Of a stretch of DNA of 64,000 nt, positions 33,510 through 41,735 are shown one piece after another. The position numbers and the translations under genes are program-made. The DNA is from a candidate division FCPU426 bacterium (GTDB taxonomy: Bacteria > Oederibacteriota > Muellerivitia > Muellerivitales > Muellerivitaceae), in NCBI GenBank assembly GCA_003152075.1, contig PLZG01000098.1, positions 62,001 to 126,000 of the forward strand, read 5' to 3'. Position 1 is the first letter of the stretch. Every line of letters begins with the position of its first letter. The notes below the pieces were generated by a model that worked only from the letters and a program-made list of their open reading frames with translations, was not told the origin of the DNA and did no database searches.

Positions 33510-35512
33510 CGCAGGCTCCAGCTTCCCCAACAGAGGACGGCGATAAAGGCGGCCAGGATGTAAAGGAGGTAAAGCGAGGTCCGGCCCTGTTGCAGTTTCA
33601 AAAGCACCGATACCTTGTCGCCCCAGGCCCGGATAGAAGGGACCAACAGGCCGCCTAGGATCCGGTCATAGGTGATGGTGGAAAAACCGGATTTACGCGG
33701 GAAAACTCCACTCAGTCCGGGCCAATGAAACCTGGAGGGAATGATCCAATGGTAGGTCTTGGAGAGGATTTCCCCGAAAGAAGAGGCCGTGTATTGAAAG
33801 CGCGGGGAAAGGGGATTGATATAACCACAACTCCAAGTCTCCAAGGGGACGGGTTGTGCCGATTCGGAGGTTTTTTTCCTGAAAAGAATCCAACCCACTC
33901 CCACGGCTAGGATAATAAAAAGGGAAAGATTCAACGCGGCGACCGTATCCAGGGGAACGAGACCGTTCAACGGGGCATGAAAGGGCGGAAGTTCCGTTTC
34001 CCAGGATTCCATGGCTTTATCCACGATAAAAATAATCCGCCCCGGAAGAAAACTCAAACCCAGACAACCCGCCAATAACAAGGCCAGGGACGCCGTCATA
34101 TAGCTTTTCTTTTCCTTACCGTGCGGGAGCGGGGAAAACCTCGGTGACCCCAAGAAAATAATCCCAAAGGCCCTCACGAAACAAACTACCCCCAGGGAAC
34201 CGATCAGGGCCAATCCTCCCATCGCCAAGGCACCCAACAAGGCAAGTAGTAGGGACCCGCTGGAGGAGAGGTGGAAAAACCCCTGGTAAAGGATCCATTC
34301 GCCGATGAACCCGTTCAAGGGGGGCAGGCCGCAGGCCGCGCAAGCCGCGAGGAAAAAGGCCCCTCCGGTTAGCGGAAGAAGGGGGATCAATCCTCCCAGC
34401 CAGTCCATCCGGCGGGTATGCGTGGCGTGTAAGATCGAACCGGAACAATAGAAGAGCGTGGTCTTGAACAAGGTGTGGTTCAAGACGTGGAAGAGCGCCG
34501 CCATCATGCCCAATCGCACGAGAACGGAGTTCGCCGAGGAGCGGCCTATCAGGGCTAGGCCCAGACCCATGAAGATGATCCCGATATTTTCGATACTGCT
34601 GTAGGCCAGCATGCGTTTCAGGTCGCTTTCACCGATCGCTAGGATAATTCCCAATACTCCGGAGGCGGTTCCCATAACCAAGACCAGTATGCCCCACCAG
34701 GCTGGCGGCTGGGAGAGGAAACCCAGGATTCGGATGATGCCATATATCCCCATATTCAACATGACGCCGGACATCATTCCCGAAACATGGCTGGGGGCGC
34801 TGGAATGGGCTTTGGGAAGCCAAAAGTGGAATGGCACGATGCCTGCCTTGAATCCGAATCCCAGGAGGGCCAATAAAAATAAGGCGGTCGAAGGCAATTC
34901 CTCCGAAGGCTTCAAGGGCAAGAGCGGCCAGTCAAAGGTTCCCCGAATGCCCTGCAGGACCATGAATAGGACGATCAGCGCCGCCATGCCGAAATGGGTT
35001 GAAACCCAGTAGACCCAACCGGCCTGCCGCACGCTTTTTTCCTCATCCTCCACCACGATCAGGAAATAAGCCGCCACCGCCATCATTTCCCAACCCAACA
35101 GGAAAAAAATACTGTTTCGGGCCAGCAGTAACAACCCCATCCCGCAGGGGAGAAGCCCATAAAAAAGTCTCAGGTAATTCCCGCTTCCGGGTTTTTCGGA
35201 TTGGTTCCAGTACTCTAGGCCAAAGAACGATCCGACGGCTGAGACGAGAAAAACCGGAATCAGGAAGAAAACCGACAGCCCGTCGAGCCCCAAGGCGATG
35301 GACCCGCCGGGAACCTTCCAGGGAATCTCCAGGACGGCCGTGTTTCCAGTGGAAAACCAAAGGGCCAATCCCGCCATTCCGCACAGCGAAGAGAGGATAT
35401 TCAGGCCGGAGGAAATCCATTGTCCGGTATTGGAATGACGGTTGAAAAGGAAGCCGGGAAATCCGCTCAGGCCGATGCCGGCGATTCCCCAGCAGACCAA
35501 AAGCAAACTCAT
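33506..35512 (-). CDS. Hydrogenase-related complex: HyfB/NuoL-like antiporter subunit, copy 2
   Basis: About 668 residues, paralogous to the downstream gene: both share FFN/LFNR-S near the start, LEYW-Q, RLFYGLL, the pump residues (LLGWEMMAVAAYFLIVVEDE; FGFKAGIVPFHFWLPKAH), MLAYSSIENIGIIFMGLGLAL and the C-terminal TWSCGYINPLSPRFQYTASSF. It is the first structural gene of the complex. The start is the ATG at 35512 (or TTG one codon earlier), behind AAAGGA. Two HyfB-like subunits plus HyfF give three putative ion channels, as many as in respiratory complex I (NuoL, M, N). Confidence 0.88.
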   Translation of the reverse strand: MSLLLVCWGIAGIGLSGFPGFLFNRHSNTGQWISSGLNILSSLCGMAGLALWFSTGNTAVLEIPWKVPGGSIALGLDGLSVFFLIPVFLVSAVGSFFGLEYWNQSEKPGSGNYLRLFYGLLPCGMGLLLLARNSIFFLLGWEMMAVAAYFLIVVEDEEKSVRQAGWVYWVSTHFGMAALIVLFMVLQGIRGTFDWPLLPLKPSEELPSTALFLLALLGFGFKAGIVPFHFWLPKAHSSAPSHVSGMMSGVMLNMGIYGIIRILGFLSQPPAWWGILVLVMGTASGVLGIILAIGESDLKRMLAYSSIENIGIIFMGLGLALIGRSSANSVLVRLGMMAALFHVLNHTLFKTTLFYCSGSILHATHTRRMDWLGGLIPLLPLTGGAFFLAACAACGLPPLNGFIGEWILYQGFFHLSSSGSLLLALLGALAMGGLALIGSLGVVCFVRAFGIIFLGSPRFSPLPHGKEKKSYMTASLALLLAGCLGLSFLPGRIIFIVDKAMESWETELPPFHAPLNGLVPLDTVAALNLSLFIILAVGVGWILFRKKTSESAQPVPLETWSCGYINPLSPRFQYTASSFGEILSKTYHWIIPSRFHWPGLSGVFPRKSGFSTITYDRILGGLLVPSIRAWGDKVSVLLKLQQGRTSLYLLYILAAFIAVLCWGSWSLR

Positions 35513-35585
35513 CAAAATGGTTTTCCTTTCCCAAACCTACAAGCCTTGTCCAACTATTGAAAAGAACCCAAGGTCACTGAGGCCG

Positions 35586-36245
35586 TTACTTTTTCAAATA
35601 ATCTTTCTCCAGGAACTTCAACCGGTCCATAATTTTCGATTTTGGCGCTTGGGAAAGAACCAAGCGGGAAAACTCCTTGTCCCTCAACACGGATACCAGC
35701 CTTTCTAAAAAATGCAGGTGCATCCGGATACTGGGAGAAAGAATGACGAAGAGGACGAAAACCGGGGTTCCCCCGGGCTCGCCGAAATTGACCGGGTTCT
35801 TTAAATAACAAAGGGCGACCATCGGTTTTGCCACCTGTAAAAGGATCGGGTGCCTGGCATGGGGAACGGCGATGCCGTTTCCCAATTCGGTGGAGCCTTC
35901 TTTTTCCCGGGAGAGGATCATCTGGCAAATGAGTTTCCGGTCCTCGGCCGAGGGGATCTTCAACAAATTGACGATATTCTTGAATAGGCCGGGCTTGTCC
36001 TCGCCCTGGATGTTTTCGTAAATTCCGCCCGCTTCCAAAGCTTCCCTCAATGAAGGAAGATTGACCCCATTTTGGACCAGGAATGGAACCCTGTTTTCCT
36101 GGGCCCAGTCGACCAGCTTCAAGCGGTTAAAGTGATACCGGCCGTTGAACTTGGTGGTGGGTAGATCCTTTTTCTGGATCCAGTCATAAATGGTATCGAC
36201 CGGAACCTGCAAAAATTCAGAGGCTTCTTTTAGCGTCCACTGCAT
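35586..36245 (-). CDS. Regulator: excisionase-type helix-turn-helix fused to a PTS EIIA (fructose/Ntr type) domain
   Basis: About 219 residues. Residues 1-55 are a MerR/excisionase-like DNA-binding domain (LKEASEFLQVPVDTIYDWIQ, then GRYHFNRLKLVDW). Residues 75-215 are a PTS EIIA type-2 domain with the phosphorylation-site histidine in GNGIAVPHARHP. Such proteins are not sugar carriers; phosphorylation by HPr-like proteins would tune DNA binding or partner binding. GGAGGAA precedes the two ATGs, and the second (36245) is better spaced. It lies between the ArsR gene and the complex genes with short gaps, so it probably controls them. The regulatory role is inference. Confidence 0.78.
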   Translation of the reverse strand: MQWTLKEASEFLQVPVDTIYDWIQKKDLPTTKFNGRYHFNRLKLVDWAQENRVPFLVQNGVNLPSLREALEAGGIYENIQGEDKPGLFKNIVNLLKIPSAEDRKLICQMILSREKEGSTELGNGIAVPHARHPILLQVAKPMVALCYLKNPVNFGEPGGTPVFVLFVILSPSIRMHLHFLERLVSVLRDKEFSRLVLSQAPKSKIMDRLKFLEKDYLKK

Positions 36246-36305
36246 CATTTCCTCCCGGACAAAATTCCCTCAACCGCGCGGAAAACCGGTTTCACCAGTT
36301 GGTTT

Positions 36306-36638
36306 TCATTCTTTGGCGAGGTGATCCAAGACTTCCTGGCTTTCCTTAAGTTTTTTTTTTAGAAAAAGGGAAACGGGCTTCAAAACGTCATAAATACCCT
36401 TATCCCGCACCGAATAAAACACTGTTACCTTGTGCTGGCGGGAGTTCAAAATGCCGGCTTGCTTAAGGACCGCCAGGTGCTTGGAAAGGCTGGACTGCTC
36501 CATTTCTAGGGCTTTCCCTATCTCATTAACGGATTTCTCGCCCTTTTTAAGATGCTCGATGATCTTGAGGCGCCCGGAATGGGCCAGGGCCTTCAGGAAA
36601 TCCGCTTTGATCTTAAAGACGAAGGATGGGTCGATCAT
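36306..36638 (-). CDS. ArsR-family winged-helix transcriptional regulator
   Basis: A 110-residue ArsR/SmtB-type repressor: ADFLKALAHSGRLKIIEHL near residue 12, the recognition helix EMEQSSLSKHLAVLKQAGIL near 46, then the wing RQHKVTVFYSV. The classical metal-binding ELCVCDL motif is absent and there is no Cys at all, so it does not sense metals through thiols. It is the first gene of the unit that continues into the EIIA regulator and the hydrogenase-related complex. An inverted repeat just upstream is a likely operator. Confidence 0.85.
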   Translation of the reverse strand: MIDPSFVFKIKADFLKALAHSGRLKIIEHLKKGEKSVNEIGKALEMEQSSLSKHLAVLKQAGILNSRQHKVTVFYSVRDKGIYDVLKPVSLFLKKKLKESQEVLDHLAKE

Positions 36639-36646
36639 GGCGCCTC

Positions 36647-36676
36647 AATATGAATATATTCCAATTCATTCATATA
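36647..36676 (-). promoter_or_regulatory. Candidate ArsR operator
   Basis: An inverted repeat AATATGAAT (36647-36655) and ATTCATATA (36668-36676), eight of nine positions matching, lies 9 bases before the ATG of the ArsR gene. A+T-rich ATATGAAT-type palindromes over the promoter are usual for this family. It would allow autorepression and control of the whole operon. Confidence 0.55.
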
Positions 36677-36736
36677 TTAGAAACCCTGGTTCCCCTTTGT
36701 CAATGGAGCGGAACATAGGGAAGGCAATTGCCGGGG

Positions 36737-37324
36737 TTATTCCTGGATCATCCCGAAGCGCTTGTTTTGGGCGGTCATCTTTACGAAATAATTCAACCTC
36801 GTTTTGCGGGTTTCCTTGATGCGGGTGCCTGTAATCCAACCCACACGGATGCGCTTATAGGGAAGGGGAAACTTCTGGAAGTTCTTCCAAGCGGTGCCAT
36901 TATTTTTTAGGGCTTTTTCCACATAAGCGGGAACCTTGAAGGTTTCCGTATGGTGGATCTTTCCCCGGTGGACCTTTGCGCCCTTGCCTAAGGTTCCATG
37001 CAGGGCTTCCAGGCCCGCATTGGTCATGCGCTTTTCCTTGATCATCCGAATGGCCCGATGCTTGTTCATCTCCGAGGTGGGGGAACCCTTTCGGCGGGGG
37101 GAATAACGCTGGCAGAACTTGTCCTTGTCGATGGCCTTCACCGTGCTGTCGATCCAACCGAAGCAGAGGGCCTCGTCCACGGCGTCGTTATAGGAAATGC
37201 GGGGCTTGCCGCTGTCCTTCTTGTAATAAATAAGCCAAATTTCCCTGGTCGTCTTGTGGTTCTTTCTCAGCCAGGAGCGCCAGTGGTGAACTTTATGGAC
37301 GTAAAGGGTCTTGGTGATTTTCAT
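36737..37324 (-). CDS. YdeI/OmpD-associated family protein
   Basis: A 195-residue basic soluble protein. It matches the YdeI family: WLRKNHKTTREIWLIYYKKDSGKP near the N-terminus, YNDAVDEALCFGWIDSTVK near 45 and RYSPRRKGSPTSEMN near 70. The C-terminus carries the DUF1905/YdhG-like helical part (GTAWKNFQKFPLPYKRIRVGWI, KTRLNYFVKMTAQNKRF). The biochemical role is not established; E. coli YdeI has been linked to stress and antimicrobial tolerance. It stands alone downstream of a dispersed repeat. Confidence 0.8.
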   Translation of the reverse strand: MKITKTLYVHKVHHWRSWLRKNHKTTREIWLIYYKKDSGKPRISYNDAVDEALCFGWIDSTVKAIDKDKFCQRYSPRRKGSPTSEMNKHRAIRMIKEKRMTNAGLEALHGTLGKGAKVHRGKIHHTETFKVPAYVEKALKNNGTAWKNFQKFPLPYKRIRVGWITGTRIKETRKTRLNYFVKMTAQNKRFGMIQE

Positions 37325-37332
37325 TGTTGATC

Positions 37333-37413
37333 TGTCATCCTGAGCGAAGCGAAGGATCTTTGTTTAGAGTCTTGAAACATGGATTCTTCGGCAAAAAGCG
37401 CCTCAGAATGACA
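37333..37413 (+). repeat. TGTCATCCTGAG-type dispersed repeat, copy 2
   Basis: An 81-bp unit with inverted ends TGTCATCCTGAG (37333-37344) and CTCAGAATGACA (37402-37413). It is similar along its length to the reverse complement of 25907-25986, differing mostly in the middle. It lies between the start of the YdeI gene and the end of the carbonic anhydrase gene. Confidence 0.78.
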
Positions 37414-37433
37414 ACGTTCAAAACAATTAGACG

Positions 37434-38093
37434 TTAACTTTTAAGTTTGGCCAGGATTTTAGGGCCTTCGACGTTATCGATGATCCGGAAAGCTTTTTCC
37501 TCAGGGGTCACGTAATAGACATCGGTGTTCTGGATATCGAACCAGAGGCCATGCATTTCCAGCTTCCCGCTTTTCACCAGTTCGGCTACCCGGGGATAGC
37601 TTTTCAAATGCTCCAACTGTAAAAGGACGTTTTGTTTTGAGACCTCGTTGATCTCCTCGGCCCCGCCTAGCTTTTTTCCGCCAGCGCGGACCCTTTTCAA
37701 GGCCTCGTCCCCATGGCGCAGCCATTGTTTGAGATAGGGCATTTCCAGTTTGTCCCGGCCTTGGCAGAGGGCGGTCATGGCGCCACAATCCGAATGGCCG
37801 CAGACGACAATGTGGGCAACCTTGAGCTTTTCCAGGGCGAACTCGATGGCCGCAACCTCCGACTCGTCCGAGGAGGAATCGTGGGAGGGGTTCACGATAT
37901 TGCCAGCATTGCGGATGACGAAGAGGTCGCCCGGGTCGGTGGAGGCGAAGACGTTGACGGCCACGCGGGAATCGGAGCAGGCGATGAACAGGCAGTCCGG
38001 GTTCTGACCCAAAGCCAGCTGGGCAAAGGTTTCCTTCACCTTGTCCCGGCGGTTCTGGTGGAAGTCGATGATGCCTTTGATGAGTTTTTTCAT
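37434..38093 (-). CDS. can: Beta-class carbonic anhydrase
   Basis: Interconverts CO2 and bicarbonate. It is 219 residues, with zinc ligands in IACSDSRV (Cys and the Asp-Arg dyad) and VVCGHSDCGAM (His and Cys) and the conserved NAGNIV between them. The GHSDCGAM form and the C-terminal GLWFDIQNTDVYYVTPE fit the bacterial plant-type (Can/CynT) clade. It has no signal peptide and is likely cytosolic. It is a single-gene unit flanked by a repeat and an A+T-rich gene. Confidence 0.95.
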   Translation of the reverse strand: MKKLIKGIIDFHQNRRDKVKETFAQLALGQNPDCLFIACSDSRVAVNVFASTDPGDLFVIRNAGNIVNPSHDSSSDESEVAAIEFALEKLKVAHIVVCGHSDCGAMTALCQGRDKLEMPYLKQWLRHGDEALKRVRAGGKKLGGAEEINEVSKQNVLLQLEHLKSYPRVAELVKSGKLEMHGLWFDIQNTDVYYVTPEEKAFRIIDNVEGPKILAKLKS

Positions 38094-38169
38094 TTTATTT
38101 CCTGGGGTTCATTTTAACTGTTCGACTTCCCAATTTCGTACGATTTGCGAACGACTAAATTCGAAATCG

Positions 38170-38790
38170 CTAGGTGATATTGCTAAACGAAAAAATAATA
38201 TCATCCCCATTTTGCAGAACATAGGACACCAATTCACCATTTTTTCCTTTTTGAAAAAACTGAATTTCTGTCGAATTCATTGCAATCGATTTAGAGGGGT
38301 TATAAGTTAAAAGTGGGGAATCTTTAAAGTCATCCGTGCCCATCATTATTTTCAATTCCCTTGGCAACGTCAGACCATTTTTAACACTCCAATAATTGAT
38401 CGCATTGATCGCTTCAATAGCAAAATCAAACTCCCTTCCATCCTCATAAATCACTCTAATGATTGTTCTTAAAAATTTATACTTATTGCCATTTCTTTCA
38501 AAAGCGGAAACTAATGAAAAACGATTTTCTCTTTTTTTGTCCCGGAGTTCATGATGTTTAACCATGTCGGCTATATCCCACATGACCTTAGTTGACGGAC
38601 ACACGGTATTGAGTTCATCTCTAATTGGTTTTTCAAAATCCCATTGATGATTTATTGTAATGGCTAAACTTCCAGCCATTCTCGTGCCATCGTTTAAGCC
38701 GGGCTCATAAGCAAAGGGTTTCGACAACAAAGCATTTAATTCGTCCCAGGGTTTAACAACATCGTTAAGAAATTGAATTTGTTTATTCAT
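38170..38790 (-). CDS. Hypothetical protein in an A+T-rich segment
   Basis: A 206-residue soluble protein with no recognised family. It has no signal peptide, no Cys-rich motif and no obvious catalytic motif; the only Cys lies in NTVCPSTK. It contains alternating hydrophobic strands, for example FLRTIIRVIYEDGREFDFAIEAI. The DNA is much richer in A+T than the neighbours, like the DUF4145 gene at 23385, which suggests acquisition from elsewhere. The start ATG lacks a strong ribosome binding site. It lies in the same direction as the genes on both sides. Confidence 0.55.
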   Translation of the reverse strand: MNKQIQFLNDVVKPWDELNALLSKPFAYEPGLNDGTRMAGSLAITINHQWDFEKPIRDELNTVCPSTKVMWDIADMVKHHELRDKKRENRFSLVSAFERNGNKYKFLRTIIRVIYEDGREFDFAIEAINAINYWSVKNGLTLPRELKIMMGTDDFKDSPLLTYNPSKSIAMNSTEIQFFQKGKNGELVSYVLQNGDDIIFSFSNIT

Positions 38791-38842
38791 TGAATAATTT
38801 CATTGCTCCCCGGATTGAACTCGAACTGCCGAGTCATTGTCT

Positions 38843-40741
38843 TCATTTCACCCTGAATTCCAAGTCCTTCACCAACATCTTGCCCGAGCCCTGGTTGCCG
38901 GGGACGTAGAACTGGACATCGCTTAAGGCCTGCATATCCAGTATCTGGTTCCCATGTTGGTTGCCCCAGGAGGTGCGGCGTTCCAGGTCGGATAAATCCA
39001 CTCGGTAACTTTCCCATTTGCCGGTTCCGGTGTAGGGGGGGAAGGAATAGGATTCGCCGTCGGCGCCATTCACCCCGTCGTATTTCTCCATTCCGGGTGC
39101 AACTGCACCCGATTCACTCATATAAACCATGAAATTCAGGCCCTTGGGAACAAAGGCCTTAAAGTCGAAGAAGTTATAGCCCCTTAAATCCATAACCCAA
39201 CCTGAAGTGAATGGCCCAATGTTAGAAGGAACGGAAGCCCCGCATCCCCAGCCAGTGCCGGATTCAAAGTTCAGCTCAATCACTCCTGAAGTGGTGTTGG
39301 CAACCGCCCTGCCAGCGCTGGCGTTATCCCCCCAGGTGTCCACATGGGCCGTTTGGTCAATTCGGAGATAGTTCTTAACGGAAGCGACTGTCACCCCGGC
39401 GTCTGCTTTACGGTAGGTGGCTTCGGCAGGCGCCTTAAATTCCTGGGGCAATGTAGCCGATGCCTTCTCATGTAACCCGTTAGCGGCCAAGTTGAGTTTT
39501 GTGTGTTCTTGGGTAATCAAGGTGTATTCCTTATCTTGTGTATCCACCAGCCCATAGTTCTGATCCTCGCCGTCAAAGCGGCCCTTGGGGGACTCGTCGG
39601 CCCATTCGTACCAATGGAGCCCGACGATATAGGGAAGGTTCAAAAGCTGGCGGGCGAAGCGGTCCAGGTGTTCCACCCGGTCTTTCTGGGAGGGAACCGT
39701 CACATCGGCGCCATGGGTATTGGGGTCGCCGCTTTGGTTTTCCAGGGAGCTGTAGGAATATTCGCTAATCAAGATGGGCTTCTTGGTCTTCGAGTAGAAG
39801 TTATCCAGCAAAGCCTGGTCAGCGTTGCCGGACTTGGCGTAGGTATTGACCGAGACCACGTCGCAATATTTTCCGCAGGCTTCAACCACTTCCCAGGGGT
39901 TTTCCCCGGCGAAGCGAACGCCTAAGATCAAATGATTGGGGTCAACCTCCCGCAAGGCCTTGGTCGTTACGGCGAAATAACGGTCGGCCACCGCCCCGGC
40001 CCAGGCATTGGCATCCGCCTTTTGCTTACGGGTCTTGGCGACCAGGGTGACAGGCCCGGCGAAATCCTCAAATGTATTCAGCTTGGTTCCCCAGACTTTG
40101 TTGAACCCATCCACATCCTTGTTATACCGGTCCTCAAAAAATTTCTTGAGGGCTTCCTTGTTGGGGTCGTCCATGGAATCGGCGGCGTATTTTTCCAGCA
40201 GGGTTTTCTGGCCGGCGTCACGCCAGCCGTATTCGCCCCACCAGGGCATTTCGTTATCCAGGAAGTAGCCGATCAAATCCGGGTCATCCCTGAATTTGGC
40301 GGCTTTCTTGGCGTTTTCCATTACCGTCGTTTCGAAGCTTTGCGTAAATACCGAATCCAATACCCTGTCCCAAGGGTTGCCTCGGCCAACGTAAAGCATG
40401 ACGGTATAAGGAAACTTTTTTCCAAAAAGATCCTCGTCGGCCCAACAGCCGATACTGTTGAACTTCCACTTCTTTAACCGGGCGAAGACGTTTTTGACCC
40501 AAGCCTGCTTGTTCCCGCCATATTGGTTTTTAACCGGGTTGTAATAGAGATCGTTGGGGGCCCGGTAGGACTGGTCCCCAATGCCATCGACGCCCATGGA
40601 CAAAAATTGTTTTCCGGCGGGCGAAACGAACCAAATCTTGCCGTCTTTCTGGGTAACGGTAAAGAAAGAAGGGGATTGAGCTAGCGATGGAGAAGTTATC
40701 CACAAAAGGGAAAAAGCGAAGAGAAGTAAAAACTTTTTCAA
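38843..40741 (-). CDS. Secreted glycoside hydrolase, GH50 (beta-agarase)-like
   Basis: About 632 residues with a signal peptide (KKFLLLFAFSLLWITSPSLAQ). The domain resembles GH50/clan GH-A agarases: the proton donor Glu is likely in IGYFLDNEMPWWGEYGW and the nucleophile Glu in KPILISEYSYSS. GLHWYEWADESPKGRFDGED matches the conserved region after it. A C-terminal carbohydrate-binding-like beta domain follows (about 470-632). The start is a TTG 5 bases after GGAGG. Upstream in-frame ATGs would place 40 odd residues before the signal peptide. The substrate is likely a polysaccharide; agar specificity is not proven. Confidence 0.7.
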   Translation of the reverse strand: MKKFLLLFAFSLLWITSPSLAQSPSFFTVTQKDGKIWFVSPAGKQFLSMGVDGIGDQSYRAPNDLYYNPVKNQYGGNKQAWVKNVFARLKKWKFNSIGCWADEDLFGKKFPYTVMLYVGRGNPWDRVLDSVFTQSFETTVMENAKKAAKFRDDPDLIGYFLDNEMPWWGEYGWRDAGQKTLLEKYAADSMDDPNKEALKKFFEDRYNKDVDGFNKVWGTKLNTFEDFAGPVTLVAKTRKQKADANAWAGAVADRYFAVTTKALREVDPNHLILGVRFAGENPWEVVEACGKYCDVVSVNTYAKSGNADQALLDNFYSKTKKPILISEYSYSSLENQSGDPNTHGADVTVPSQKDRVEHLDRFARQLLNLPYIVGLHWYEWADESPKGRFDGEDQNYGLVDTQDKEYTLITQEHTKLNLAANGLHEKASATLPQEFKAPAEATYRKADAGVTVASVKNYLRIDQTAHVDTWGDNASAGRAVANTTSGVIELNFESGTGWGCGASVPSNIGPFTSGWVMDLRGYNFFDFKAFVPKGLNFMVYMSESGAVAPGMEKYDGVNGADGESYSFPPYTGTGKWESYRVDLSDLERRTSWGNQHGNQILDMQALSDVQFYVPGNQGSGKMLVKDLEFRVK

Positions 40742-40914
40742 GATTACCTCCAAATTAAAGGGCAGCCCTATGAGTATAACCACCCGGTGAAAAGAGGGAA
40801 AGACGCCTCGGAATGATTGACGGCCCCAACAGGCGGATAGATAATGACGCTTCTTCCGGGCCATCCCACTGCTGCGGGTTTGTTAAGGCGCCGGAAATCT
40901 CAAGGAGAATAACC

Positions 40915-41601
40915 ATGATGAAGAAATTTTTAGCTGTCGCTGGAATGTTGTCGTTGTTCGTCGTTCCCGTCTTCGCCGCCGATGATGCCGCTCCGGCTGC
41001 CGCGGCACCCGCCGCTGCTCCTCCGGCCGCGGACTCAGCCGCCCTGGCCGCCGCCGAAGCCCCGGCTACCGCCCCAGTGGCCAAGAAAGCCAAACCTGCC
41101 GGTATCGCTGGTGACGAAGAAGGCGTAAAGAAGGCGTTCGAGGAAGTTTCCGCAGCTTGGGTAACGGGCGACGCAAAGGCAGTAGCATCCTGCTTCACAA
41201 TGGATTCCTCCCTCATTAATCCGATGGGAGATGAAGGCCATGGCCGCAAGGAAGTTCAAAAGGTTATCGAAGGCGAGTTTGCTGGTCCCATGAAGGGAAC
41301 CCAGCAGGCCTTCAGTGATTTCACCATCCGCTTCTATCCCCAACCCAATATCGCGTTGGTGGATTGCACCGGCACGGTAACCGGCATGAAGAAGCCCGAT
41401 GGCACTGACGCCGATCCTATGAAAGTCCATGTCTTCAGTATTCTGGTGAACCGCTCCGGGAAGAAGTGGCAGGCTTTGGCTATCCGGGCATTTGCCTATT
41501 TAACCCCTCCCGGCGCTGCCGCGGCTGACGCTTCGGCCGCTCCCGCGGAACCCGCCATGCCGGCGGACAAAGCTGAACCCAAGAAGTCCGATAAGAAGTA
41601 A
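40915..41601 (+). CDS. Exported protein with Ala/Pro-rich flanks and a SnoaL/DUF4440-like domain
   Basis: About 228 residues. A signal peptide (MMKKFLAVAGMLSLFVVPVFAA) is followed by an Ala/Pro-rich segment, a compact domain of about 120 residues and an Ala/Pro/Lys tail. The domain has GVKKAFEEVSAAWVTGDAKAVASCF and HGRKEVQKVIEGEF, the pattern of NTF2-like SnoaL/DUF4440 proteins. Their activities vary, and no catalytic residue can be assigned here. AAGGAGAATAACC precedes two ATGs. A strong terminator follows. It probably acts in the periplasm. Confidence 0.75.
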   Translation: MMKKFLAVAGMLSLFVVPVFAADDAAPAAAAPAAAPPAADSAALAAAEAPATAPVAKKAKPAGIAGDEEGVKKAFEEVSAAWVTGDAKAVASCFTMDSSLINPMGDEGHGRKEVQKVIEGEFAGPMKGTQQAFSDFTIRFYPQPNIALVDCTGTVTGMKKPDGTDADPMKVHVFSILVNRSGKKWQALAIRAFAYLTPPGAAAADASAAPAEPAMPADKAEPKKSDKK

Positions 41602-41629
41602 AACCGCCAAAAGGTTATTGGAAGTTCAA

Positions 41630-41660
41630 AGCCCTGTGGCATTCGCCACGGGGCTTTTTT
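41630..41660 (+). terminator. Intrinsic terminator
   Basis: AGCCCTGTGGC (41630-41640), loop ATTC, GCCACGGGGCT (41645-41655): an 11-bp stem with one G-U pair, followed by a run of T. It ends the SnoaL-like gene. Confidence 0.9.
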
Positions 41661-41735
41661 ATTTCACCCTAGTCACTTGACCCGCCCGAAGGCTGGGTTT
41701 GTAATGGCGAGTAATCCTTAGCTTGTGGAGTCCTC

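Noticed and set aside
38800-38835. A tRNA 3'-end remnant or attachment site (reverse-strand TTCGAGT and CCGGGGAGCA words)
   Set aside because: The would-be T-arm stem does not pair and no acceptor or anticodon arm is present; the likeness is limited to short words.
41664-41735. TPP riboswitch before the ThiO-like gene
   Set aside because: No CUGAGA or thiamine-box sequence is present in the short upstream gap.
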